This document shows positions 25,066 to 33,193 of a stretch of DNA of 64,000 bases, piece after piece (position 1 is the stretch's first letter; each line of letters opens with the position of its first letter). The stretch is taken from contig WQVK01000002.1 in NCBI GenBank assembly GCA_009784025.1, positions 1 through 64,000 of the forward strand, in the 5' to 3' direction. This stretch comes from Defluviitaleaceae bacterium (GTDB lineage: Bacteria; Bacillota; Clostridia; Lachnospirales; WQUN01). Both the position numbers and the translations under genes were made by a program. The notes under the pieces were generated by a model that searched no databases, had not been told where the DNA came from, and saw only the letters and a list, made by a program, of their open reading frames with translations.

Positions 25066-25227
25066 TTCAATCTCCTTTCGCTGGAAGCGCCGTTTAATCC
25101 ACAATGCGTGGTTACAACCGCCACTTTCCATTACAAAACTATGACAAAGTCACTATACAGTATCTACGCAGAAAATAAATTAGGGTTTTTTCCATATGTA
25201 TTGATATTTTTTCCGATGTTTGCCGGA

Positions 25228-25257
25228 AAAAAACTGCCCTGGCAAAATGCCCAGGGC
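25228..25257 (-). terminator. Terminator after the Fur-family gene
   Basis: Minus strand: stem GCCCTGG/CCAGGGC around an 8-base loop, then a T run (A at 25228-25233). It starts 8 bases after the stop of the regulator gene. Confidence 0.75.
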
Positions 25258-25264
25258 GGTCTTG

Positions 25265-25618
25265 TTATTTACATTCATCGCAGATATATTGCACAGATAG
25301 TTCTGCATGTACTATTTCTGCTGTGGTGTGGCTGCTTATATATTCCATCAGCCCAGGTATCAATAGGTCTACGGTTTTGCCGCAGTGGATGCATGTCATA
25401 TGCTCGTGAGGGGATGGGTTGTCGTCAAAGAGGTCTGGCAGGGGGCTGCGTGTTAGGCGCCTTATGGTATTATTTTCCGCAAATATATTTAGGTTGCGGT
25501 ATATTGTGCCCATTGCCACAGTTGGGATTTCCTTACGCACCTCTGTGTAAACTGTTTCGGCGGTGGGGTGTTTTACTGCACAAAGTACGCGCAATATTTC
25601 TTTTTGCGCTTTGGTCAT
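25265..25618 (-). CDS. Fur family transcriptional regulator, PerR-like
   Basis: 117 residues from the ATG at 25618, which has AGGTG 7 bases upstream. An in-frame ATG at 25624 overlaps the previous stop as ATGA and is an alternative. The winged helix contains 'KHPTAETVYTEVRKEIPTVAMGTIYRNLNIFAENNTI' (TVAMGTIYRNL is the recognition helix). 'SPHEHMTCIHCGK' and the C-terminal 'YICDECK' give two CxxC pairs for structural zinc plus HxH for the regulatory metal. It is a little short at the N-terminus compared with typical members. The gene context (reverse rubrerythrin, redox Cys protein) favours a PerR-type peroxide sensor over Fur or Zur. Confidence 0.85.
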   Translation of the reverse strand: MTKAQKEILRVLCAVKHPTAETVYTEVRKEIPTVAMGTIYRNLNIFAENNTIRRLTRSPLPDLFDDNPSPHEHMTCIHCGKTVDLLIPGLMEYISSHTTAEIVHAELSVQYICDECK

Positions 25619-25620
25619 AA

Positions 25621-25848
25621 TCATTCACCTGCTTCTATATCTTGCGGGATTTCGCAGACGGTATCTGTACAGTCTGGTTGGGGGAGTTCGCAAGCTTCGC
25701 TTTCGCAAAGGATTTCCGTTGCGGTAGCTTCTTTGGGCTCTCTTATATCTAAATTCTCATTGACTGCGATTTTACAGACTATGCATATCTCCGGTGTGTT
25801 GCAGCCTTCCTGAAAATAACTGCACATTTTACATTCTATATGTTTCAA
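25621..25848 (-). CDS. Cys-rich mini-protein with rubredoxin-like Cys spacing
   Basis: 75 residues with nine Cys. It starts with TTG at 25848, preceded by GGAGG 8 bases away. The N-terminal 'IECKMCSYFQEGCNTPEICIVCK' (in parts: CKMC, EGCNTPEICIVC) reproduces the C-x2-C ... G ... P-E-x-C-x2-C spacing of the rubredoxin domain in the nearby rubrerythrin ([20 protein letters not shown]). The C-terminal 45 residues are acidic with four more Cys. No known family was recognised; a redox or metal role is inferred. The stop overlaps the start region of the Fur-family gene, so the pair is co-translated. Confidence 0.65.
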   Translation of the reverse strand: MKHIECKMCSYFQEGCNTPEICIVCKIAVNENLDIREPKEATATEILCESEACELPQPDCTDTVCEIPQDIEAGE

Positions 25849-25870
25849 AAAATACCTCCATCTTCTTGCA

Positions 25871-25918
25871 AAGGAATAGTTCCTAATATAAGTTTACCAC
25901 TTAGTTAATAAATGTCAA
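25871..25918 (-). promoter_or_regulatory. Promoter and candidate PerR/Fur-type operator of the regulator operon
   Basis: Minus strand: -35 TTGACA (25913-25918), 16 bases, -10 TAAACT (25891-25896). Five bases on is an imperfect 7-1-7 inverted repeat, TAGGAACTATTCCTT (25871-25885). The layout is the same as at the rubrerythrin promoter, so the regulator probably controls itself. Confidence 0.55.
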
Positions 25919-25998
25919 TGGTAAAAACCAACGGCAGCAAATGTGGACAAGGAAATCACATTTGCTGCCGCAGGCCGAGAGTGGAGGGTGGAACTCTA

Positions 25999-26544
25999 TC
26001 AGAAATACCTGTTTAGCAAGCCTTGGAATGCTCTGCCGTGGCGGGCTTCGTCTTTGCACATTTCGTGAACGGTGTCATGTACTGCGTCTAGCCCCAGCTC
26101 TTTTGCGCGCTTGGCTATGGCTAGTTTGCCTTCTGTTGCGCCATGTTCTGCCACTACGCGTTTTTCTAGGTTGGTTTTGGTGCATGGGTCTACAACTTCG
26201 CCCAGCAGTTCTGCAAATTTTGCTGCATGTTCTGCTTCTTCAAATGCAATGCGCTTGTAAGCTTCTGCCACTTCTGGGAAGCCTTCACGGTCTGCTTGGC
26301 GGCTCATGGCCAGGTACATGCCAACCTCGGCGCATTCTCCCACAAAATGGTCACGCAGGCCTTTTAGCACCTCTGGGTCGCAATCTTTGGCCACGCCTAT
26401 GCGATGCTCGTCTGCAAATATCAGGCCTTCGGAAGGGTCGTGGGATACAAATTTATCTGCCCCTGCATGGCATATTGGGCAGGCTTCTGGTGCTTGGTTG
26501 CCGTCTTCAGCATAACCGCAAACTGTACATACGAATTTTTTCAT
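25999..26544 (-). CDS. Reverse rubrerythrin (N-terminal rubredoxin domain)
   Basis: 181 residues. The rubredoxin domain comes first ('[23 protein letters not shown]', Cys6, 9, 21, 24), followed by a four-helix ferritin-like diiron domain with '[17 protein letters not shown]', '[15 protein letters not shown]' and '[13 protein letters not shown]' supplying the Glu/His ligands. Ordinary rubrerythrins have the reverse order. In Clostridia such proteins reduce H2O2 (and O2) with electrons from NADH and rubredoxin reductases. Strong AAGGAGG ribosome binding site. Controlled by a near-consensus promoter with a palindromic operator. Confidence 0.93.
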   Translation of the reverse strand: MKKFVCTVCGYAEDGNQAPEACPICHAGADKFVSHDPSEGLIFADEHRIGVAKDCDPEVLKGLRDHFVGECAEVGMYLAMSRQADREGFPEVAEAYKRIAFEEAEHAAKFAELLGEVVDPCTKTNLEKRVVAEHGATEGKLAIAKRAKELGLDAVHDTVHEMCKDEARHGRAFQGLLNRYF

Positions 26545-26566
26545 TTTATTTCCTCCTTCAAATAAA

Positions 26567-26614
26567 TAAGAATGATTCTTAATCGCAGTATATCATGTGG
26601 AGGAGAAATGTCAA
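26567..26614 (-). promoter_or_regulatory. Rubrerythrin promoter with 7-1-7 PerR/Fur-type operator
   Basis: Minus strand: -35 TTGACA (26609-26614), 16 bases, -10 TATACT (26587-26592). Five bases on is the perfect 7-1-7 inverted repeat TAAGAATCATTCTTA (26567-26581), covering the expected start of transcription. Occupancy would block the polymerase, so peroxide-released repression is likely. Confidence 0.7.
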
Positions 26615-26632
26615 GTATAAATTTAAAAAAAT

Positions 26633-27409
26633 TTATGAGCCTGTAGATTTATAAAACCTAAGCCCAACCCTAAACAAAACATAACATGGCAAAAGAAACG
26701 CCGTAGCCAGCAGCGGCAAAAGCGCATACAAAAAATTATTTGTGCGCCCCACCAGGTATTGCAGCGGATAATACTGCACCAAAGCCAGCGGCACAACAAA
26801 TGTTAAAAACTTTAGCACCCCATCCCCATACACCCCAAATGGAAGGCGGCCGTGCTCTTGCCCGCCATTGGTTAGCAAGTTCATAGCCTCCAACCCCTGC
26901 ACAGTAAAAAACGCAATGGAAGCATACATTACAAAAAGGCCAAAAAACACAATAGAACCACAAATAATCATAAGCGAAAGGGTGAAAATATTATCCAAAG
27001 TCCAAACAACACCGCTGCGGGGCAGCGCATAAACCAACACAATCGCCGCCTGCAAAAGCCGCCCCAGTCTTGTAAAATTCATCTGGGACGCCAGTACCTG
27101 AAAAATCACATTGCGCGGTCTAACCAGCGCCCTGTCAAACCCACCATCCCCCAGCAGCCTAGGGAAAAGGTCAAACCCCCGCCCAAAAAATTCCCCCAAA
27201 GAAAAAGCCATCAACATAACCGCAAAGCAAATAAGCACTTCTTCATATGTAAATCCTCCAACAGAATCGAAACGCGCAAAAAGAAAACTAATACTAAGAA
27301 ACATAGCAAAAGAAACCAAAAACTGCCCCAAAGTAGTGAAAAAGAAAGAAACTTTATACTGCATCTGGCTTTTAATATGCATAGAAAAATACTTGGCATA
27401 GAGGTTCAT
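26633..27409 (-). CDS. ABC-2 type export permease (DUF990/PF06182-like)
   Basis: 258 residues with about six membrane helices. 'YKVSFFFTTLGQFLVSFAMFLSISFLFARF' (read in parts) and 'FFGRGFDLFPRLLGDGGFDRALVRPRN' are typical of the permease family that occurs in pairs with one ATPase. It is the last gene of the set ATPase - permease - permease read from 29354. Exported substrate unknown; related systems are linked to antibiotic or lipid export. AAGGAG precedes the ATG. Confidence 0.85.
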   Translation of the reverse strand: MNLYAKYFSMHIKSQMQYKVSFFFTTLGQFLVSFAMFLSISFLFARFDSVGGFTYEEVLICFAVMLMAFSLGEFFGRGFDLFPRLLGDGGFDRALVRPRNVIFQVLASQMNFTRLGRLLQAAIVLVYALPRSGVVWTLDNIFTLSLMIICGSIVFFGLFVMYASIAFFTVQGLEAMNLLTNGGQEHGRLPFGVYGDGVLKFLTFVVPLALVQYYPLQYLVGRTNNFLYALLPLLATAFLLPCYVLFRVGLRFYKSTGS

Positions 27410-27424
27410 AATGGGGTCTCCTTA

Positions 27425-27656
27425 TTTAAAACAGTGGGCTTTGCCAACACCTAAAAACTTTTAATAATGTTCGCTTTGCCCGATTTGTTTCGGGCTACAT
27501 TTGATAAAGTTTTTCAAAAAACTTTATCGTCCAACTAAACAATGTTGATATTCCGGGGAAAATTCAAGTTCTGATATTGAAAAAAGGGGAGAAAACACGA
27601 AATTATGGTACCATACGGTACCATTTTCTATGAAAAATGGTACCGTATGGTACCAT
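27425..27656. repeat. Mosaic repeat with GGTACC hairpin between the two permease genes
   Basis: The arm region at 27425-27535 (TGGGCTTTGCCAACACCT, TTTCGGGCTACATTTGATAAAG) is followed by the GGTACC cassette: ATGGTACCATACGGTACCAT at 27604-27623 and its complement at 27637-27656. The 13-base loop itself can pair further. It separates two genes that should be co-transcribed, so it could lower expression of the second permease. Confidence 0.8.
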
Positions 27657-27665
27657 TTTTTTAAA

Positions 27666-28472
27666 TCATCCGCCCTGCACCACAATCCTGTTTAGCGAAC
27701 GCTTCATCAAAATCCTGCCCACACAAAGCAGCATCACCAACCAAAAAACCTGCAAAACCAGTCCTCTGGCCAGGGCGCCGCCATACAAATACCCACTGAA
27801 AATAAGCAGTGGCATATTCTGCATTGCCCCAAATGGTGAAAGTTCCACGGCTGCCCTTAACGCATCTGGGAAGAAAGGTATAGGAATATACCCGCCCGCC
27901 AAAAAATCCCCCACAACTCCTGCGGCCACCCGCACCCCAAGGCTGTTTAGTGTGTAAAAAGTAGAAATATACACCGGCATTGTAAAGCTAACCACAACCC
28001 CCATAGACAGCAACACGCTAAGGAAAAATAGCCCCAGCAGCCCAGCCTCCCCAGGCAACACCAACCTAAATGGCGCAGGCAAAAGGAACGCCACCGTTAA
28101 AATAGGCACACAGCGCAAAGCCGCTCCTGCCAGCCTATTGGCAGAAGTTTGAGTAAACCATCTGCCGTACAAATCTATAGGGCGCACCAGCTCGTACGCA
28201 ATCTGCCCGCTTTCGATGGAATCAAAAATACTATTGTCAAATATCCAAATAAAAAACAAGGCCATAAACGCCTGCTGCATCCAAATATATGTCACTGTTT
28301 GCTGCATAGTCATGGGAAACGTGCCAGGGTTGCTGCGATAAAACGCCAGAAAAGCCAATATATACATAAACCCCCAAGCAAAATTGGTAAACAGCCCCGC
28401 AATGGCCGCAGCCCGGTATTGCAGCGAGTTTGTAAAGCGTATACGAAAAAGCGCCCGATATGCCGTTACCAT
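27666..28472 (-). CDS. ABC-2 type export permease (DUF990/PF06182-like), second subunit
   Basis: 268 residues, about six membrane helices. 'NFAWGFMYILAFLAFYRSNPG' and 'IFDSIESGQIAYELVRPIDLYGRWFT' match the same permease family as the 258-residue neighbour; the 'ELVRP' loop is the shared mark ('ALVRP' in the other). It probably forms a heterodimer with that protein. AGGAGG precedes the ATG. The mosaic repeat follows the stop. Confidence 0.85.
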   Translation of the reverse strand: MVTAYRALFRIRFTNSLQYRAAAIAGLFTNFAWGFMYILAFLAFYRSNPGTFPMTMQQTVTYIWMQQAFMALFFIWIFDNSIFDSIESGQIAYELVRPIDLYGRWFTQTSANRLAGAALRCVPILTVAFLLPAPFRLVLPGEAGLLGLFFLSVLLSMGVVVSFTMPVYISTFYTLNSLGVRVAAGVVGDFLAGGYIPIPFFPDALRAAVELSPFGAMQNMPLLIFSGYLYGGALARGLVLQVFWLVMLLCVGRILMKRSLNRIVVQGG

Positions 28473-28490
28473 AATACCTCCTGTGCCATA

Positions 28491-28546
28491 AGTAGACTTC
28501 TTCCGAAGTTCCCGCAGGGGGTTTCGGAAAAGTTACATTTTCAATC
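28491..28546 (-). repeat. Intergenic module D, second copy (truncated)
   Basis: Minus strand: GATTGAAAATGTAACTTTTC, then CGAAACCCCCTGCGGG and AACTTCGGAAGAAGTCTACT, ending just before the ribosome binding site of the permease gene. It lacks the leading hairpin seen at 13522 and 48794. Confidence 0.7.
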
Positions 28547-28556
28547 TTATAGTTAG

Positions 28557-29354
28557 CTAAATCTCATACTCCCTATAAAGCGCCGCCACCATTTCTTCTG
28601 CATTTGCCCCATCTTGCGCGCGTGATTTCAGCTCGCTTAGGCTGCCGTCCAGCAGCACCTGCCCCTTGCCAATTAGGATTATCCGCTCTGTCAAGGCTTC
28701 GATATCCTGCATATCATGGGTGGTTAGCAGTACCGTAGTGCCGTGCTTTTGGTTCAGCCGTTTGATAAATTGCCGCACCGCAATTTTAGATACTGCATCA
28801 AGCCCAATAGTAGGCTCGTCCAAAAATAATACCTTAGGGTTATGCAGCAGGCTGGCCACAATTTCGCAGCGCATACGCTGGCCAAGGCTTAGGCTGCGCG
28901 CAGGGGTTTTCAGAATTTCCTGCAGTTCTAGAATTTCTACAAGCTCGTCTAGGTTCTTTTTATACGCATCCTGCGGCGTGCGGTATATATCACGAATCAG
29001 CTCGAAGCTGTCTATCACCGGCACATCCCACCAAAGCTGGCTTCGCTGCCCAAACACCACGCCAATATCCCGCACATGCACAATCCGCTCGCGCCATGGG
29101 GTGCGTCCGTTTATTCGGCATTCCCCGCTATCTGGCGTAAGTATGCCGCACATTATTTTTATCGTAGTGCTTTTGCCCGCTCCGTTTGGACCTATGTAGC
29201 CAATCATCTCACCCGGCGCAATAGAAAAAGACACATCCCGCAAGGCGTAAATAGTTTCATACTCCCTGGTGAAAAGTGCCTTAACTGCCTGGCTAAAGCC
29301 AGCTTGCCGCCGCGCAACGCGGAATGTTTTGGTTATATTCTTTAAGGTTATCAT
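28557..29354 (-). CDS. ABC transporter ATP-binding protein of the ABC-2 exporter
   Basis: 265 residues. Walker A 'GPNGAGKST' (55-63), signature 'LSLGQRMRCEI' and Walker B 'VLFLDEPTIGLD' with the following His loop 'LLTTHDMQDIE'. 'GVVFGQRSQLWWDVPVIDSFEL' is characteristic of the ATPases paired with DUF990-type permeases. Works with the two downstream permeases at the membrane. Start at ATG 29354 with GAGG upstream. Confidence 0.93.
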   Translation of the reverse strand: MITLKNITKTFRVARRQAGFSQAVKALFTREYETIYALRDVSFSIAPGEMIGYIGPNGAGKSTTIKIMCGILTPDSGECRINGRTPWRERIVHVRDIGVVFGQRSQLWWDVPVIDSFELIRDIYRTPQDAYKKNLDELVEILELQEILKTPARSLSLGQRMRCEIVASLLHNPKVLFLDEPTIGLDAVSKIAVRQFIKRLNQKHGTTVLLTTHDMQDIEALTERIILIGKGQVLLDGSLSELKSRAQDGANAEEMVAALYREYEI

Positions 29355-29491
29355 GGCGGCCTCAATCTATTTGTGGATTTGGGATGAGGATTGTATACCA
29401 TGTCTTAGAGAATGTCAAATTAGCTAAAATCTGCAAGAACAATCCTCCACAAGCCTACCCATACCACATAGCCTTACAACCTCGCAAAATT

Positions 29492-29575
29492 AAAACCGCC
29501 AAGCATTCGCCCCGGCATCTCCCTCTTCTTTTCAAGAAAGAAGAGGGCATCGGGGCGAATACTTGGTGGTTTTAA
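29492..29575. terminator. Long hairpin after pyruvate carboxylase
   Basis: The arms AAAACCGCCAAGCATTCGCC (continuing CCGGCATCTCCCTCTTC) and their near-perfect complement run up to 29574 around a tiny loop. It stands 5 bases beyond the pyc stop, between pyc and the ABC operon, and is the likely transcript end for pyc. The arms resemble the dispersed element but with a different core. Confidence 0.6.
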
Positions 29576-29579
29576 CTTA

Positions 29580-32500
29580 TCATCCCATCCGCATAATAAG
29601 CTCGCCAGCCTTTACAGACTGCCCTTCGCTTACAAATATTTCGGATACTACGCCGGCGGTTTTGCTTAGTATTGTTGTTTCCATTTTCATGGCCTCTATT
29701 ATGGCTACTACGTCGTTTTTCTTTACGGTCGCGCCGGATTTTACCATTATTTTGCTAATCATGCCTGGCAGGGTTGCCCCAACATCTTTTGGGTTGTTGG
29801 GGTCTGCAACTTGTACTTTTACGCCGCCCGCTTTGGCTTGTTCGTTTTGTTGGTAGGTGTCTGTGATAATAATTTCGCGGCGGAAACCGTTTAGTTCAAA
29901 TTCGATTGTGCGCTGGTTGTCTGCATTTGCTTCGCTAATATGCACCAGCTTTATGAAGAGGATTTTGCCTTCTTCAATTTCCACTTCGGTTGTTTCGCCG
30001 GGCGCTAAACCGTTAAAGAAAATGCTGGTGTCCATGCTAGATAGGTCGCTGTATTCTGTTCTATGCTTGAAGAAATCTTCAAGTACCTTGGGGTACAGAC
30101 AATAAGAGACGATATCCTTAGAATCTGCATCTGGACAAAATTCTTGCATGCTTGCCTTTACTTCAGAGAAGTCTACAGGCGCAAGATGCTCGCCTGGGCG
30201 GCCTGTTATGGCCTCTTTGCCCTTTAGCACTACAGCTTGGATATCTGCCGGGAAGCCGCCCTGTGGTTGCCCCATGCGGCCGCTAAAGTAGCTAACCACG
30301 GAATCTGGGAAGGCCAAGGATTCGCCCTTTGTTACGATATTTTCGGCATTAAGGTCGTTCTGCACCATGAATATGGCAAAGTCACCCACCATTTTAGATG
30401 AAGGCGTAACCTTAACTATGTCACCCAGCATTTCATTAACTTCGCGGTATTTATCCTTCACTTCTTGGAAGCGATGGCCAAGGCCTATACTTTCAACTTG
30501 CGCCTTTAGGTTAGTGTACTGGCCACCTGGCATTTCATACTTATAAATCTCCGAAGCAGGGAAGGTTAGGCCTTCCTCGTAGCTGCTGTAATATTTGCGT
30601 ACGCCTTCCCAGTAGCTGGAGATTGGCTGCAGGTCGTCGTCATTTAGACCTGTAGCGCGATCTGTGCCGTCTAGGGCGGTTACGATTGCGTTCATGGACG
30701 GCTGGCTGGTTAAGGATGATAACGATTGGATGGCGGTGTCTACAATATCCACCCCAGCTTCGGCGGCTTTTAGCAGGGTTGCTACGCCATTGCCGCTGGT
30801 GTCGTGGGTATGCAGGTGTATTGGCAATCCAATTTCATTTTTAAGGGTGCTTACCAGTTTATGGGCCGCATATGGTTTCAGCAGGCCAGACATATCCTTG
30901 ATACCTAGGATATGAACGCCGCGTTTTTCCAGTTCTTTAGCCATGTTTACATAGTAGTTTAGGCTGTATTTATCCCGGGTTGGGTCGTCTATATTGCCGG
31001 TGTAGCAGATATACCCCTCTGCGATTTTGCCATGCTTTAGCACTTCTTCGATAGACAGCTCCATATTAGGCAGCCAGTTTAACGAGTCGAAAATACGGAA
31101 GACGTCTATGCCACTGGTGGCGGCTTCCTTAATAAACTCGCGGATAACATTGTCTGGGTAGCTGGTGTAACCCACGGCGTTTGCGCCGCGCAGCAGCATC
31201 ATGAAAAGCACATTGGGGATTTTCTCCCGTAGGGCTTCAAGCCGCGCCCACGGCGATTCATTTAAGAAGCGATACGCCACATCGAAGGTTGCGCCGCCCC
31301 ACATTTCCAGTGCGAATGCGTCTTTTAGCGCATGTGACATATAGCTTGCTATTGCGGTCATATCCTTAGTACGCACACGGGTGGCCAGCAGGCTTTGGTG
31401 GGCATCTCGCAGAGTGGAGTCTGATATCAGCAACTGTTTGCTGTTTAGGCAGAAATCCCTTATGGCTTCTGGGCCTTTTTCGTCCAGTAGCTGTTTCAGG
31501 CCGGGTTCTGGCTTGTTTGGTGCTTTGGGAATGGTGAAAAGTTCGCTTTGTGGGTTTTCGCCGCGCTTTGGGTTGATAGATTTGTTGGCTATATAGTTTA
31601 GGATTTTTGTGTCACGGTCGCGTGATTCTGGTAACTCGTAGAGGCTTGGGGTGTCGTCTATGAAGGTTGTGTTGCATGCCCCCGCCGCAAATTTGGGGTG
31701 CTTCAATATATTTTGTAGGAATTCTATATTGGTTTTTACGCCCTGTATACGCATTTCGTTCAGTGCGCGGATGCTGCGGCGTATGGTGGCGTCGAAGCTG
31801 CGGCCGAAGGTTGACACCTTAACCAGCAGGCTGTCGTAATACGGAAGGATTTCTGCCCCTAGGAAGGCGTTGCCTGCGTCTAGACGTACCCCATGGCCGC
31901 CGGTGGTGCGGTACACAGTGATTTTACCCACATCTGGTGAGAAATTGTTGGTTGAATCCTCTGTGGTTACGCGGTTTTGGATTGCGTAGCCGTATATTGG
32001 CACAGATTCTTGGCTGGGAATGTCTATCATGGGGCTGTCTAATTTATGGCCCTCGGCTATTAGTATTTGCGCCTGCACAATATCCACGCCGGTTATCATT
32101 TCAGTGATGGTATGCTCTACCTGTATGCGTGGGTTCATTTCTATAAAATAGTGGTTATTGTCTTTGTCTACAAGGAATTCCACTGTGCCTGCACTTACAT
32201 AGTCTACGGATTTTGCGATTTTTACTGCATCGTCGTATAATGCTTGCCGCACATTCTGTGGCAGTGACACTGATGGGGCTATTTCGATTACTTTCTGGTA
32301 GCGCCTTTGCAGCGAGCAATCTCTCTCGTACAGATGCACGACATTGCCGTGTTTGTCTGCCAGGATTTGAATTTCTATATGTTTAGGCTCTACCAGGTAT
32401 TTTTCCATGAAAATATCGCCACTGCCAAAGGATTTTAATGCTTCGCTTTGTACCAGCGGGAATGCGGTTTTTAGCTCTTCGTCGTTGTTTACACGGCGCA

Positions 32501-33020
32501 TGCCACGGCCGCCGCCGCCAGCTGCGGCTTTCAATATAACTGGGTAGCCGTATTCCTTGGCGCGTAGCACTGCTTCGTCTAGGCCTTCAAGGGGGTCTGT
32601 GCCGCCGGGAATGGTGGGAACATTACATTTTTGGGCGATTTCTTTCGCATTTAACTTGTCACCCATTTTGTCTAGCACTTCTGCAGATGGGCCTATAAAG
32701 GTGATGCCTGCTTCTTCGCAGGCTTTGGCAAAGCCCGCGTTTTCGCTTAAAAAGCCATAACCCGGGTGGATTGCATCTACTTTCTTAGATTTAGCCAGGC
32801 GGATTATGCCTTTAATATCCAAATACGCCCCAAGGGGGGTGCGATTTTGCCCTATTAAGTACGCAGTGTCGGCCTTTGTGCGGAAAAGATTATAGGCATC
32901 TTCCTTAGAATAAATGGCCACGGTGCTAAGCCCTAGGTCCTTACAAGCCCGAAACACCCTTATTGCTATCTCCCCTCGGTTTGCCACTAATACTTTTTTA
33001 ATCTTCTTCATTTCAGACAT
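29580..33020 (-). CDS. pyc: Pyruvate carboxylase
   Basis: 1146 residues, full length for the single-chain enzyme. The biotin carboxylase domain fills about 1-460 ('VLVANRGEIAIRVFRAC', 'KAAAGGGGRGMR', 'FIEMNPRIQVEHT'). The carboxyltransferase barrel is at about 530-800 ('LISDSTLRDAHQSLLATRVR', 'LEMWGGATFDVAYRFL'), then the PC tetramerisation region, then the biotinyl domain with 'EAMKMET', Lys1112. It makes oxaloacetate from pyruvate, CO2 and ATP. GGAGGG lies 8 bases upstream of the ATG. Transcribed alone; a candidate promoter lies at 33074. Confidence 0.97.
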   Translation of the reverse strand: MSEMKKIKKVLVANRGEIAIRVFRACKDLGLSTVAIYSKEDAYNLFRTKADTAYLIGQNRTPLGAYLDIKGIIRLAKSKKVDAIHPGYGFLSENAGFAKACEEAGITFIGPSAEVLDKMGDKLNAKEIAQKCNVPTIPGGTDPLEGLDEAVLRAKEYGYPVILKAAAGGGGRGMRRVNNDEELKTAFPLVQSEALKSFGSGDIFMEKYLVEPKHIEIQILADKHGNVVHLYERDCSLQRRYQKVIEIAPSVSLPQNVRQALYDDAVKIAKSVDYVSAGTVEFLVDKDNNHYFIEMNPRIQVEHTITEMITGVDIVQAQILIAEGHKLDSPMIDIPSQESVPIYGYAIQNRVTTEDSTNNFSPDVGKITVYRTTGGHGVRLDAGNAFLGAEILPYYDSLLVKVSTFGRSFDATIRRSIRALNEMRIQGVKTNIEFLQNILKHPKFAAGACNTTFIDDTPSLYELPESRDRDTKILNYIANKSINPKRGENPQSELFTIPKAPNKPEPGLKQLLDEKGPEAIRDFCLNSKQLLISDSTLRDAHQSLLATRVRTKDMTAIASYMSHALKDAFALEMWGGATFDVAYRFLNESPWARLEALREKIPNVLFMMLLRGANAVGYTSYPDNVIREFIKEAATSGIDVFRIFDSLNWLPNMELSIEEVLKHGKIAEGYICYTGNIDDPTRDKYSLNYYVNMAKELEKRGVHILGIKDMSGLLKPYAAHKLVSTLKNEIGLPIHLHTHDTSGNGVATLLKAAEAGVDIVDTAIQSLSSLTSQPSMNAIVTALDGTDRATGLNDDDLQPISSYWEGVRKYYSSYEEGLTFPASEIYKYEMPGGQYTNLKAQVESIGLGHRFQEVKDKYREVNEMLGDIVKVTPSSKMVGDFAIFMVQNDLNAENIVTKGESLAFPDSVVSYFSGRMGQPQGGFPADIQAVVLKGKEAITGRPGEHLAPVDFSEVKASMQEFCPDADSKDIVSYCLYPKVLEDFFKHRTEYSDLSSMDTSIFFNGLAPGETTEVEIEEGKILFIKLVHISEANADNQRTIEFELNGFRREIIITDTYQQNEQAKAGGVKVQVADPNNPKDVGATLPGMISKIMVKSGATVKKNDVVAIIEAMKMETTILSKTAGVVSEIFVSEGQSVKAGELIMRMG

Positions 33021-33073
33021 GTTTCACCCTCCGTGATTTTATATTTAATATGAAATTTTATATAAATTAAGTA

Positions 33074-33101
33074 ATTGTAGCATAAATATTAGAAAAAACA
33101 A
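33074..33101 (-). promoter_or_regulatory. Candidate promoter of pyc
   Basis: Minus strand: -35 TTGTTT (33096-33101), 16 bases, -10 TACAAT (33074-33079). Leader of about 45 bases. AT-rich surroundings make this tentative. Confidence 0.4.
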
Positions 33102-33113
33102 TAAAATGTTTTA

Positions 33114-33180
33114 AAACCGTCAGTGGCTTTGGCTGGGATGCAGTGGAGAGCCTCAGGCACCTGTAAAAACTTTAATTTTT
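33114..33180. repeat. Degenerate dispersed element before the tubulin-like gene
   Basis: AACCGTCAGTGGCTTTGGC...GAGCCTCAGGCACCTGT, then AAAAACTTTAATTTTT, directly followed by the ribosome binding site. It matches the general order of the GAGGCTTCGCC arm with many changes. Confidence 0.5.
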
Positions 33181-33193
33181 AAGGGGAGATTAT

